Shown: positions 14,118 to 22,394 of the stretch, piece by piece | How the letters are laid out: every line of letters begins with the position of its first letter | How positions within the stretch are numbered: position 1 is the first letter of the stretch | Origin: a virus | Length of the DNA: 42,635 nucleotides | Virus record (IMG/VR): IMGVR_UViG_3300032668_000728 | Coordinates: 1-42,635 of that record | Strand: one strand, 5' to 3' | Made by a program: the position numbers and the translations under genes | Notes under the pieces: model-generated | Database searches by the model: none | What the model was told of the DNA's origin: nothing | The model's input: the letters and a program-made list of their open reading frames with translations, nothing else

Positions 14118-15097
14118 TATAGGTTCGTTGTGTAAGTGTCAAAAATTTGATATAAGGCTTGATTGATCTCTGAAGTCCAATCAGCGTGTTGGCTAAGTTG
14201 ATTGATAATGGCCTGATACTCAGCACTGGCAAAACAGTAGTGTCCTGCTACAATGACCTTTTGATCTGCGCTGACACTGTCTGTCCATTTCTTCCAACGA
14301 CCACTATTTAATACCAACTCAGCAAATGCCGTCCATTCATACACACCTATACGGCTTAGGCAAAGTTCTTTTAATAGTTTAGTCTGTACTACCCCTAGCT
14401 GTGGTGCAATGTTCATTGCGTGTACACCTGCCGCACGACGTAGTTTGATTTCTTCTGCTGACAAATAATCAGCATTGTGTTCTTTGAGTTTAACTCCATT
14501 TTCATTGGCCACACGTACTAGGTCTCTGACTGTGTCAATTTCAAATGTGCCAGCTTGATGATCTTCATGACATAGGCTGCCTGTTTGTGCTACTACAAAT
14601 TCAATATTAGGAATGTTTTTAGCAAAGGCCACATCAGCTTTGTATTTGATAGCACCTGCGGCTACACCTACGTTTTCTTCTGTGCCAAACTCAAAACGTA
14701 TGTTAGGATTTAGATCTAAACAGAATTTAAATAGTTCTTCAGCAACACCATAGGTATCTTCTACACGACTAGTGTCAATGTGTATTAGGTCAAAGCCCTG
14801 TTCAATGTCATAGGCTATGGTTTTCTTGGTCGCTTCTACTGCTTTCTTTAGACTAAGACCTTTTTCACTATCTAAAAAATATGGACCGCAATGGTCACGG
14901 CACATCCAAACATTTTCAGTTGGCAAGGTGCTTAGTAGTTGACGCAGTTCAGGTGTGGTCATTACATAGCCACTGTCTGCATCTACTTGATTACGACTTG
15001 CAATAATCATTAAAGGTCTATTTGTATCATGTGTGTAATTACAAATAGCTGTAATTACCTCACGGCTCATTGGCCCAAATCCTAGTCTAAAATCCAT
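14117..15097 (-). CDS. Class II aldolase-like protein (GatZ/KbaZ type)
   Basis: With ATG at 15095-15097 the product is 326 residues. PLMIIASRNQVDADSGYVMTTPE, CRDHCGPYF and FDLIHIDTS match the order of the GatZ/KbaZ family (tagatose-bisphosphate aldolase subunit; its catalytic partner GatY/KbaY is not in the window). The upstream frame opens with a hydrophobic run that is only a shadow of the phosphatase gene, so I reject that start; the chosen ATG has GGGGATTGAAC in front and overlaps the phosphatase TAG. In this operon it may make or break a rare phosphosugar (inferred). Confidence 0.8.
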   Translation of the reverse strand: MDFRLGFGPMSREVITAICNYTHDTNRPLMIIASRNQVDADSGYVMTTPELRQLLSTLPTENVWMCRDHCGPYFLDSEKGLSLKKAVEATKKTIAYDIEQGFDLIHIDTSRVEDTYGVAEELFKFCLDLNPNIRFEFGTEENVGVAAGAIKYKADVAFAKNIPNIEFVVAQTGSLCHEDHQAGTFEIDTVRDLVRVANENGVKLKEHNADYLSAEEIKLRRAAGVHAMNIAPQLGVVQTKLLKELCLSRIGVYEWTAFAELVLNSGRWKKWTDSVSADQKVIVAGHYCFASAEYQAIINQLSQHADWTSEINQALYQIFDTYTTNL

Positions 15098-15557
15098 GTT
15101 CAATCCCCATCCTATCCATAATAATAATGCAAGCATCCATAACAGCACCTTTGCCACCTTCACGACGTGTTACATACGTGGCAGCATTGATAGCAGTTCT
15201 CCAGGCCTGTGCTGGAGCAAAACTTAATCCTACATGTGGCATGATCTTAGCATCATACGGACCGTCGCCCATGAATATAGTTTCCTTTGGATCACCTTTC
15301 TTTAACACAAAATCCAAGCGATCCTTTTCTTTAACCATGGTCAATGGAAACTTCATATGTTCAACTATACGATTATATGTAATACCAAATCCATTTTCAT
15401 CAGCACTAACAAACTCAATGTCTAAGTGACTACGCAATAACTTTAGGCCATCGTGATCATAGTTACCAAAGGCCTTAAAGGGTTTACCAGTTGGTCCCCA
15501 GTAGAGCATACCATCATTTAGTACGCCGTCTACATCTAGAATAAATCTTTTATACAT
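15087..15557 (-). CDS. HAD phosphatase, KdsC-like
   Basis: This 156-residue protein has DVDGVLNDG (nucleophile D8, D10), a serine in VSADE and FMGDGPYDA (D98), the motifs of a haloacid-dehalogenase phosphatase of the small cap-less C0 class typified by KDO-8-phosphate phosphatase (KdsC). It probably removes phosphate from a sugar phosphate before nucleotide activation. It overlaps the aldolase gene downstream and the nucleotidyltransferase-kinase gene upstream. Substrate assignment is inferred from neighbours. It ends in TAG. Confidence 0.85.
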   Translation of the reverse strand: MYKRFILDVDGVLNDGMLYWGPTGKPFKAFGNYDHDGLKLLRSHLDIEFVSADENGFGITYNRIVEHMKFPLTMVKEKDRLDFVLKKGDPKETIFMGDGPYDAKIMPHVGLSFAPAQAWRTAINAATYVTRREGGKGAVMDACIIIMDRMGIEHGF

Positions 15558-17119
15558 TATAATACCTTGCTAAAGTGTAACTGTGCTAGTGCTACTAGGA
15601 ACTTGTCAAACGGTGCTTCATGCAGTGGACTCATGTTCAAGTAGATAATTGGCACAAGTAGTTTAACTTTGCGCCATTCAAGTCCATTAGCATTGACCCA
15701 AGATTCTAAAATGCTTTCATATAGTTTAACATCATTGACACTGGGTACGTCAAGTGTTGCATAGTCATTTAATTCACTATACCCGTACTTCTCATGTTTA
15801 ATGTCTTTGTAGCTTAAGTGAAGTCCGCCTAACATCTTAGCCAAATCATAATACTGGTCACCGTATAGTTCGCCACCAAAGTCAGTGCGCCAATCAATGG
15901 CAGTAAAGCGTCCGCTAACTGGATCATAAATGGTATTATCAAAGTGTAGGTCACCGTGTACAAACTTCCATACAGTTTCTGTAGATAGATATGCCCAATC
16001 AATCTTGCTCAAGTAAGTGTCAATAGTATCTACTTCAACACCGTTGACCACGCATGGTTCTGACCAAGTTGGATATTTGGCACGGAACATTTCAACCCGT
16101 TCCATGGTCTTGTCATAGTAGAACTTATTACAAATGTTAAGCTGGTTTATATCAGCACCGGCATTTAGGTCACCGCTGGTATCTACTGCGTTGATCCATA
16201 GGTTTGTCTTACACCATGCCAACATGTTTTCGTAGAGTGCAGGTGTATATTGATTGTAGACAATGTCGCCATCAGCAAAATCATGTATTAAAAAGTTGCC
16301 GCTCTTACGCACACGATTTGGCATACAGCCCGGGTTGGCCTGAGCACGCTTAACTCTTAGGTCAGCATGTTTAGGATTGGTCCAGAATTTAATGATCTGA
16401 CGGTTGTCGTTATAGAACAATTCGTCTGGCTTAGGGAAACTTACATCAAACAGCTCACTTGATAGTTCTTCCCACTTTTCATAAGTACCAAAGTCTTTCC
16501 ACCCACGTACTGTGTGTGCCTTAAGATCTAAGCCCGCAAAACCTTCTGGAGTTTCTTTAGCACCACGACTAATTAGGTTATCTAAATACTCGTCATCTAC
16601 AGCATACATTAGGCCAATGAAAGCATCAACAGCCGTTTTACTAGCCACTTTGTTCTGTACTTCTGTAATAGTTTCGCCATCACGTTCAATCCAACAGTAG
16701 TCTTGACTGATGTTTGAATCTACAGGATGTACTCCAATCCAGTTGTGATCTAGTTTGTCTTTGTAGTCAAAGTCAAATAGTGTATCACAGGCCAACCACA
16801 TAAATCCACCACGGATATGTTCTTGACACATTTGAATTGTAGTAGCAGGACCTGTATCACCTTCTGCATAGTTGTCAATGTCAACAAACACTACGTTCTT
16901 GTCCTTGTGTACTTCGCTAACATAATCTTTGGTTAGCTGTCCCATGTGTCCGCAGGCAATAACAAATTTAGTGTCACTATCAAACTTACTCATGATGTGA
17001 CTGATCAAAGGTTTATTATCATATGGCACTAGTGCTTTAGGAACCATACGACTAAACTGTCCCATACGGCGACCGTAGCCTGCCGCTAGAATTAATACTG
17101 TTAATGGTTTATTAGACAT
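15557..17119 (-). CDS. Nucleotidyltransferase-kinase fusion
   Basis: This 520-residue protein has two domains. The N-terminal part has LILAAGYGRRMG...PKALVPYDNKPL, the NTP-transferase signature. The C-terminal part has HGDLHFDN (about 388-395) and AIDWRTD, the Brenner motif of aminoglycoside/choline-type kinases. A LicC-LicA-like or sugar-kinase/nucleotidyltransferase arrangement would make a nucleotide-activated sugar or choline in one chain. ATG 17117-17119 is chosen because AAGGA lies about 10 bases upstream, and it overlaps the cupin stop; a TTG at 17131 is the alternative. Confidence 0.85.
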   Translation of the reverse strand: MSNKPLTVLILAAGYGRRMGQFSRMVPKALVPYDNKPLISHIMSKFDSDTKFVIACGHMGQLTKDYVSEVHKDKNVVFVDIDNYAEGDTGPATTIQMCQEHIRGGFMWLACDTLFDFDYKDKLDHNWIGVHPVDSNISQDYCWIERDGETITEVQNKVASKTAVDAFIGLMYAVDDEYLDNLISRGAKETPEGFAGLDLKAHTVRGWKDFGTYEKWEELSSELFDVSFPKPDELFYNDNRQIIKFWTNPKHADLRVKRAQANPGCMPNRVRKSGNFLIHDFADGDIVYNQYTPALYENMLAWCKTNLWINAVDTSGDLNAGADINQLNICNKFYYDKTMERVEMFRAKYPTWSEPCVVNGVEVDTIDTYLSKIDWAYLSTETVWKFVHGDLHFDNTIYDPVSGRFTAIDWRTDFGGELYGDQYYDLAKMLGGLHLSYKDIKHEKYGYSELNDYATLDVPSVNDVKLYESILESWVNANGLEWRKVKLLVPIIYLNMSPLHEAPFDKFLVALAQLHFSKVL

Positions 17120-17582
17120 GCTCTGAATCAATCCTTCCGTGTCCTCTGTTAGCTGAATCTTCTAAGCGGATAACGTCATCTAATTGTGTAGTGCTGGCTT
17201 CTGTGTAGTGTAGATCATCGTAGGCAATCATGCGATGAATAGTACAAGGCGGAGTATGAAATACTGCACCTGGGTCCAATGGTTGTACTATCAGTTCACT
17301 TTTAATCTGTGCAATTTCTTCAGGTGTGTAACCACCAGCTAGATATCGTTCACAGTCAAAAGGTCTAGGATGATATGCTAAGGCGCCTTTGCCAATGTGT
17401 AGGTGAATTGATTCTGATTTGAATTGGTGTACTTGTAAGCTAGTAACAAAACCAGCTTTGAGGATTAGTTCTTTTAGTGCAAATGGGTAAACATCGCTAC
17501 CCCCTTGAAGCCAGGTTTCAGTGCCCCAAGGTTTATGAACAACATGACATTGTTCAAGTGTTTGAAAATCTACAGTCATCAT
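17112..17582 (-). CDS. Cupin protein, sugar-isomerase-like
   Basis: This 156-residue protein has a PWGTETWL start and a cupin core with LQVHQFKSESIHLHIGKGALAYH and PCTIHRMIAYDD, giving the histidines of a metal site. It resembles the cupin half of mannose-6-phosphate isomerases. As first gene of the operon it is likely to act on the hexose phosphate that later steps dephosphorylate or activate. A late box and a sigma70-like promoter overlap 20-50 bases upstream. The catalytic role is inferred. Confidence 0.75.
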   Translation of the reverse strand: MMTVDFQTLEQCHVVHKPWGTETWLQGGSDVYPFALKELILKAGFVTSLQVHQFKSESIHLHIGKGALAYHPRPFDCERYLAGGYTPEEIAQIKSELIVQPLDPGAVFHTPPCTIHRMIAYDDLHYTEASTTQLDDVIRLEDSANRGHGRIDSEHV

Positions 17583-17602
17583 TGACCCCTAGTTGATAAT
17601 AC

Positions 17603-17631
17603 ATTCTACAGTATTTATCGACCAAGGTCAA
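17603..17631 (-). promoter_or_regulatory. Overlapping early and late promoters
   Basis: Sigma70-like TTGACC (17626-17631), 17-base spacer and TAGAAT (17603-17608). A late-type ATAAATA box (17612-17618) lies inside the spacer. Both would drive the sugar operon starting at 17582. Confidence 0.6.
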
Positions 17632-17649
17632 CAGTATTTTTAAATTAGA

Positions 17650-17790
17650 TTAATCACAATCGCTGTATGCTTGGACTAATCTAGCCAAACATTCTCGATC
17701 GCCTGGAGGGCATACATTTGGAATTTCTGGAACTGTTTGTTCTTGTAACGGTTGTAACGGCAGTGTATCTGGTGTTGTAGTGTTTGACAT
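17650..17790 (-). CDS. Small cysteine-containing peptide
   Basis: This 46-residue protein starts at 17788-17790 after AAAGGACATACC. It is proline/threonine-rich at the N-terminus (MSNTTTPDTLPLQPL) and carries three cysteines in the C-terminal half (CPPGDRECLARLVQAYSDCD), suggesting a disulfide or metal site. It follows a leader with both early and late promoters and a strong hairpin. It lies just downstream of the exported lysin gene, so a link to lysis is possible but only by position. Confidence 0.6.
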   Translation of the reverse strand: MSNTTTPDTLPLQPLQEQTVPEIPNVCPPGDRECLARLVQAYSDCD

Positions 17791-17807
17791 GGTATGTCCT
17801 TTAAATT

Positions 17808-17834
17808 AGCAACGGCACTTTTGGCACCGTTGCT
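17808..17834 (-). other. Leader hairpin of the 46-residue gene
   Basis: AGCAACGG pairs perfectly with CCGTTGCT (8 bp, 11-base loop) just upstream of AAAGGA. Late RNA starting downstream of the ATAAATA box would begin inside the 5' arm. Confidence 0.6.
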
Positions 17835-17835
17835 G

Positions 17836-17842
17836 TATTTAT
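17836..17842 (-). promoter_or_regulatory. T4-type late promoter box
   Basis: ATAAATA on the minus strand between the early promoter (17853-17881) and the leader hairpin of the 46-residue gene. Confidence 0.5.
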
Positions 17843-17852
17843 TAAAACACTT

Positions 17853-17881
17853 AGTATACACTACTTTTGAGCAGTTGTCAA
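17853..17881 (-). promoter_or_regulatory. Early sigma70 promoter
   Basis: TTGACA (17876-17881), 17-base spacer, TATACT (17853-17858). The promoter overlaps the last codons of the lysin gene. Its spacer (ACTGCTCAAAAGTAGTG) contains the same CTCAAAA block seen in other early promoters. Confidence 0.75.
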
Positions 17882-18397
17882 TTGTTTTTTTGGAGCAGGA
17901 TCGCTACTGTAAAAGACGTGACTACCTATACGTGCAATACGCATTAATCCCCAATTTGGGTGCGTTTGTGTATTGTGAAAGTACAGTGCTTCAGCCATGA
18001 CTTCATTGTCTAAGCGTAGACCTTGATACATAACTTCTTCTGCCACTGCTAGACTAGCCTGCCAGCGGTCGCTGACAAACTTAACTGGTGCAGGTGGGTT
18101 GCATACCCACGAAAATTGACATACAGTTTTAACCGTAGGTTTATTTTCTTTGACCACTGCTACTTGAGTTTTTTGATTAACTACTCCGCAGACAGTTTTA
18201 GGAAACTTTTCGTCTTCAGCACGATTAAGAGTAACCTGCGCTACTGCTATCATACCTTCACGGGTTTCTAGGCCTGCTTCGTAATAGATATTTTTAGCCA
18301 AACATAATAGTTGACTGTCTTGTTTAGGTGTTGCCAGTGCAGTACTGCACTGTAGAACTGCCAAGGACATTATTGCCCAGGTAACTAGTATTCGCAT
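17861..18397 (-). CDS. Exported SleB/CwlJ-type cell-wall hydrolase (endolysin)
   Basis: This 178-residue protein has an N-terminal signal peptide (about 1-22, cleavage likely after ALA). The hydrolase core follows: LCLAKNIYYEAGLETREGM (likely catalytic E40), VAQVTLNRA, PKTVCGVV, CQFSWVC. These are marks of the SleB hydrolase family that cuts peptidoglycan glycan strands. Sec export would place it in the periplasm without a holin. A very strong AGGAGGAAAAG ribosome-binding site precedes it. It ends with TAG; amber read-through would add about 20 mostly hydrophobic residues. Confidence 0.9.
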   Translation of the reverse strand: MRILVTWAIMSLAVLQCSTALATPKQDSQLLCLAKNIYYEAGLETREGMIAVAQVTLNRAEDEKFPKTVCGVVNQKTQVAVVKENKPTVKTVCQFSWVCNPPAPVKFVSDRWQASLAVAEEVMYQGLRLDNEVMAEALYFHNTQTHPNWGLMRIARIGSHVFYSSDPAPKKQLTTAQK

Positions 18398-18433
18398 ACT
18401 TTTCCTCCTGTTAGTGTTGTCTTGCTGGTTGAA

Positions 18434-18634
18434 CTAGTTTGGTGCCAGACCTGTTGCTTGATTACGGTCTATATAAAATTGACAGGGCTTTGGTAATTCT
18501 CTAACCATTACTAAATCATAATCGTTAAAGTCTGCGTTATTCACTGACATGCTACTGGTGTGTCTATGGCACGTATCGCGTTTATCGCAAGCTCGCCCCG
18601 CACAGTAATACTTCTCCTGTGTAGTTTGTGTCAT
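18434..18634 (-). CDS. Small cysteine-rich protein
   Basis: This 66-residue protein has YYCAGRACDKRDTCHRH and a later PCQFYID, four cysteines and two histidines that could bind zinc or form disulfides. No signal peptide is visible. The start at 18632-18634 follows CGGAGGATTC at a slightly long distance; another ATG nearer the ribosome-binding site leads to a very short frame. It is upstream of the lysin gene and probably shares its transcript. The family is not recognised. Confidence 0.65.
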   Translation of the reverse strand: MTQTTQEKYYCAGRACDKRDTCHRHTSSMSVNNADFNDYDLVMVRELPKPCQFYIDRNQATGLAPN

Positions 18635-18717
18635 TCATGAATCCTCCGAATGTTTAATATATAGTACTAGTGGATCCGCCTTTTACTACATACTTTATTA
18701 ATTTGTTTATGGGATAA

Positions 18718-19551
18718 CTACTCTATTCCTAAAATGTTAGGGTGTTGTTGAAGGAACTTGTGTCTGTAGAAGTTCCAAATGTCGTATAATTCGTCACTAT
18801 TGTGGCGATTTATCAGCACTTTTAGGTCTGAAAGTGCCATAATTTCGTCAATAATTTGGCCATATTTAATTGATACAGTATCAGGTGTATGTTTGTATCC
18901 TATGCTGTCAATATGCTCTAATTCAAGGTAAGTTGGAATCAATCGCTCAATTAAGAATGTAAAGTTTGGTAATGACTTATCGTGTGCATAGTTGCTTAGG
19001 CCAGCACCAAATACCTGATGTTTGAATTCTGGATCTGCATCTGCTTCAGTGAACAGCTTACGAGTAAACTCCATGAACTTAATCCAAAAACTACGACTAC
19101 CAACTATGTAGTTGGCAAACACAGTTGAGTTACGATCTAGTAGCATACCTTTGACTTCGACATCATCATAGCCAACTTTCTTTAAAAACGTGTCGCCAAT
19201 TGTTGAAATGTTTGGGTGATGGAAATCACCTTGTTCCCAACTGTTGGCAAACACTGCTTCATTTAGAATACAGGGATTAAACAGATAAACTTCATGTCCA
19301 GGATTAGCTGTGATAAAATCCAATGCCTGCTGTCCAGAAAGGTTAGTCTTTTCTTTAAACTTCCAACTGACGTAACCCCAATAGTCTAGATCCTGTGCTA
19401 GAATATTGTCGTGTTCACGATCCCATACGTCCCACTCACGTAGTTCTGGGCGTGGATTGGCTGTGTTGTCTAAAGGTTCAAATGCAGGATCGCAGTGTAC
19501 TTTTAATTCTGGCTTAAAGTAAATTTGAAAGATTTTTGTGTTTGTTGACAT
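18718..19551 (-). CDS. Probable sugar-transfer protein
   Basis: This 277-residue soluble protein has the blocks FQIYFKPEL, LDNTANPRPELREWDVWDRE and LDYWGYVSWKF followed by HEVYLFNPC. I do not recognise a standard glycosyltransferase signature, but in composition and position (last of the operon from 25085) it fits a glycosyltransferase-like protein. Its start overlaps the upstream glycosyltransferase gene by 38 bases and it ends in TAG. The role is inferred. Confidence 0.55.
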   Translation of the reverse strand: MSTNTKIFQIYFKPELKVHCDPAFEPLDNTANPRPELREWDVWDREHDNILAQDLDYWGYVSWKFKEKTNLSGQQALDFITANPGHEVYLFNPCILNEAVFANSWEQGDFHHPNISTIGDTFLKKVGYDDVEVKGMLLDRNSTVFANYIVGSRSFWIKFMEFTRKLFTEADADPEFKHQVFGAGLSNYAHDKSLPNFTFLIERLIPTYLELEHIDSIGYKHTPDTVSIKYGQIIDEIMALSDLKVLINRHNSDELYDIWNFYRHKFLQQHPNILGIE

Positions 19552-20296
19552 AATACTCTATATCCTTGGTTAAGTCTCTAGCTCTAGGAATAAATTCATT
19601 CTCTAGTCTATAGGTCAGTGTTTCTCGATTGGTTATATGATGGAACCCGCGATTCTGTATACGATCACTCCACGGTATCTGTGTTTGAATCTGTAGCTTA
19701 CGTGCTAGCTGTCCCTCATCAAACGGGCACCAACCATAGTAAAATACTACCAAATCTTCTGTGTTGTGGTAGTTGTAGTGTCTACCTGGTGCCATACATT
19801 CTTGTGTAGAATTCAATGGATACTGTACAGGTACGTTGTGTATACTGCGACTGCGACGTTCTAGAAAATCTCGTTGACTGTCTTTAAAACTAAATCCCCA
19901 ATGCTTTTGTTCATACAATGGCCTATCATAGGTCACAGTCTGTTCTCTGTTGGTGTCAACAAAAAAGATTGTAGGCAATAGTAACTGTTTAGGGGTATCA
20001 TCTAAGATTGAATAGTCACCAATTATCATCTCTGGCATACACAAACAGATCTTCCAGCCGTCTATTTGTCGTTCAATGTCATTGACTTCTGCATCGCAGT
20101 TGTCTGCTTGAAAGTCTGGGTTACGGCTGGTAATAATATCCCAAGTTGGACATAACTCTTTGATGATTTCCACTGAGCGATCCGTACTGTGATAGTCAAT
20201 CATAACACCATGATCAAAAATCTCACGATGGTGTTTTAACCACCACGGCATCAGATATTCTTCATTGTAAAAATGGCAAAGTATGGTCTTTTTCAT
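19514..20296 (-). CDS. Glycosyltransferase, paralogue of the next gene
   Basis: This 260-residue protein begins CHFYNEEYLMPWWLKHHREIFDHG, followed by STDRSVEIIKELCPTWDI, the start of a GT-A/GT2-like or GT92-like glycosyltransferase where the nucleotide-sugar site would be formed. The upstream gene encodes a clearly related protein with the same opening, so the two arose by tandem duplication and may add successive or different sugars. The ATG overlaps the neighbour's TGA. Confidence 0.75.
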   Translation of the reverse strand: MKKTILCHFYNEEYLMPWWLKHHREIFDHGVMIDYHSTDRSVEIIKELCPTWDIITSRNPDFQADNCDAEVNDIERQIDGWKICLCMPEMIIGDYSILDDTPKQLLLPTIFFVDTNREQTVTYDRPLYEQKHWGFSFKDSQRDFLERRSRSIHNVPVQYPLNSTQECMAPGRHYNYHNTEDLVVFYYGWCPFDEGQLARKLQIQTQIPWSDRIQNRGFHHITNRETLTYRLENEFIPRARDLTKDIEYYVNKHKNLSNLL

Positions 20297-21177
20297 TTGG
20301 GCCTATTCAAGTTTAGAGCATTTTGTAGTGCATCTATAGCTGATTGTATGTGTAAATTTGTTTCAGTGTGTAGCTGTGTTTGTGCTATCTTTTTTTTGGC
20401 TAGATACAATTCGTGTGCTTCTATAATATGTTTGATCTCAGGACGTAGGTCACGACTCATTGGCTGATGTTCTAGTTTAAATCTATCCATCAGCTGTTCT
20501 AATGTAAAGTTATGACTTGATCCACCACCAGGCACTTGTGTTTGTATCTGCATTCTACGTTTAATGCTCTTTTCTTCTAGGCTGGCGCTGGCATAATAGA
20601 ATATAACCAAATCGTTATATGTGCCTTCTTGGCCCCAAAAGTGACGTCCTGTGGTATCATAAGCTATAGGATGGTTGTGTATACTGCGTGGACTGCGTGT
20701 AGGACTGCCAATACTTCTGGCCTTGAACTTTTCCCACTCTGCTTCTGTGCCACCAAATCCCCACCAACGTTGTTCATACAGGGGTCTGTTGTGATCTAAG
20801 AAGTAGGGTTCTTCACGACGTTCCATGTCTACAAAGCTATATTGTGCAGTTAGGATCTGTCTAGGAGTTGGATCATCATCCATGTAACTGTAGTTACCAA
20901 TGATGAACTCAGGAATGTTTAATGCCACACACCACCCTTGCACATCACGTTCAACGTCTACAATTTCACTGTCTACTGGGCCAGCATTGAAATCAGGATT
21001 ACGTGTGTCACGTATTTCCCAAGTTGGACATAACTCTTTAATAATGTCAACGCTACGATCAGTACTGCGATAATTGATCATAATACCATGATCAAAAATC
21101 TCACGGTGATGTTTGAGCCAGAAAGGCAATAGCCATTCTTCGTTATAGAAAATTCCAATTACTGTTTTCTTAGCCAT
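20293..21177 (-). CDS. Glycosyltransferase, paralogue of the previous gene
   Basis: This 294-residue protein starts GIFYNEEWLLPFWLKHHREIFDHG, then RSTDRSVDIIKELCPTWEI, sharing most of its first 60 residues with the 19514-20296 product. It has an extra C-terminal helix of about 35 residues. Probable GT-A fold glycosyltransferase in the surface-sugar operon. The substrate is unknown. It is tightly coupled to the C-methyltransferase gene (ATG/TAA overlap). Confidence 0.75.
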   Translation of the reverse strand: MAKKTVIGIFYNEEWLLPFWLKHHREIFDHGIMINYRSTDRSVDIIKELCPTWEIRDTRNPDFNAGPVDSEIVDVERDVQGWCVALNIPEFIIGNYSYMDDDPTPRQILTAQYSFVDMERREEPYFLDHNRPLYEQRWWGFGGTEAEWEKFKARSIGSPTRSPRSIHNHPIAYDTTGRHFWGQEGTYNDLVIFYYASASLEEKSIKRRMQIQTQVPGGGSSHNFTLEQLMDRFKLEHQPMSRDLRPEIKHIIEAHELYLAKKKIAQTQLHTETNLHIQSAIDALQNALNLNRPK

Positions 21178-22394
21178 TAGTTTACTGTGATAGTTGGAAA
21201 GTACTTAATGAACACATCACCTTCACGGTCACGTTTCTTTTTAATGTTAGCACTGATCTCTTTAAAGAAATTCCAAGCTAAAGGCACAAATGCCACCTTA
21301 ACGTCAGAGTATTGATCTAGTATATCAATGGCAACCACAGGAGTACTCATACCTGGACTGTATAAGCCTTGTTTTAGTGGATTATCATCAATGATATAAT
21401 CTAAATGTATTTCACCAAAGTTAAGTAAGGTATTGCCTTTGGCTGCCGCACCATAGCCCACAATCAAATAGTCTAAGGTACGATAGTGCATGATAGTCTG
21501 TTTAAGATCTTCTACAATAGTAGCGGCACGATCAGCATAGGCAAGATATGTGTTCATGTCCTGTAGCCCTTCAGTGCGTTCAAAATCTAACTGTGCCTGC
21601 ACACTTAATCTGGCACCAGGAACCTTACTCATAACAAACAGGTAACTGTTACCATGGATAGGTGTTTTACGTATGTCTACAATAGTTAGCCCGGCACGAC
21701 GAGCTAGTTCGTTCATGCTGTTAGCATTGAAGAAACTCAAGTGTTCATGATAGATAGTGTCAAACTCATTATTTTTAATCATGTCAGCTTGACTGGTTTG
21801 AATAAACAAACGACTGTCATCATGCATGATTTCTTTACACTGTAACAAAAAGTCCAACGGATAGTCATTATGAGCAAATACGTTTTGTGCTGTGATGATG
21901 TCTAGTTTTTTATTCTTGTAGTGGTAGACATATTTTTCTTTAAAGTAATCACATACTACTTCATGTTCTTTTGAACTTAGTACATGTAGGTTTTCAGCAG
22001 GATCAATACCATAGGTCTTTAGGCCCAGAGCTTTGAAACTATTAAGCTGACTACCATCATTACAAGCAATGTCTAAGACTGTTGTTGGGGTCTCAGCAAA
22101 GTATTCTTGTGTTAGTTTAGCGAACCAATCAAAGTAGTCACGTAAGGTCTGACTTGTACCTGACACATACAGGTAGTTTTTAAATAGCAAATCTGGGTCA
22201 ACAGCATGGCTCAACTGTAGATGAGTACACTCTTCACAGATATTTAAACGAAGTGGAAAATATGGTTCCTCTTCTTCTGCTGTTTTTTTAAAACTATTAG
22301 CCAATGGTTGCTCATTTAAGTCTAAAACTAGTTTTAATCGCTCACTGCCACAGCATAGGCATTCGTTGAGTTCTTTAGCGTTGTTGATAGGCAT
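21177..22394 (-). CDS. Sugar C-methyltransferase (SAM-dependent)
   Basis: This 405-residue protein has an N-terminal zinc site (CLCCGS at 12-17, CEEC at 53-56), a SAM-binding loop (VLDIACNDGS, about 106-115) and a C-terminal half with GYGAAAKGNTLLN and YIIDDNPLKQG. This architecture matches TylC3/NovU-type C-methyltransferases that methylate dTDP-keto-sugars. It would use the keto-sugar made by the dehydratase gene at 24054. It would also release S-adenosylhomocysteine, the substrate of SahH found at 28631 (connection inferred). Confidence 0.85.
   Translation of the reverse strand: MPINNAKELNECLCCGSERLKLVLDLNEQPLANSFKKTAEEEEPYFPLRLNICEECTHLQLSHAVDPDLLFKNYLYVSGTSQTLRDYFDWFAKLTQEYFAETPTTVLDIACNDGSQLNSFKALGLKTYGIDPAENLHVLSSKEHEVVCDYFKEKYVYHYKNKKLDIITAQNVFAHNDYPLDFLLQCKEIMHDDSRLFIQTSQADMIKNNEFDTIYHEHLSFFNANSMNELARRAGLTIVDIRKTPIHGNSYLFVMSKVPGARLSVQAQLDFERTEGLQDMNTYLAYADRAATIVEDLKQTIMHYRTLDYLIVGYGAAAKGNTLLNFGEIHLDYIIDDNPLKQGLYSPGMSTPVVAIDILDQYSDVKVAFVPLAWNFFKEISANIKKKRDREGDVFIKYFPTITVN

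Noticed and set aside
15098-15163. Hydrophobic N-terminal extension of the GatZ-like aldolase frame
   Set aside because: This stretch is the alternative frame of the phosphatase gene end; a good ribosome-binding site and the overlap place the start at 15097.
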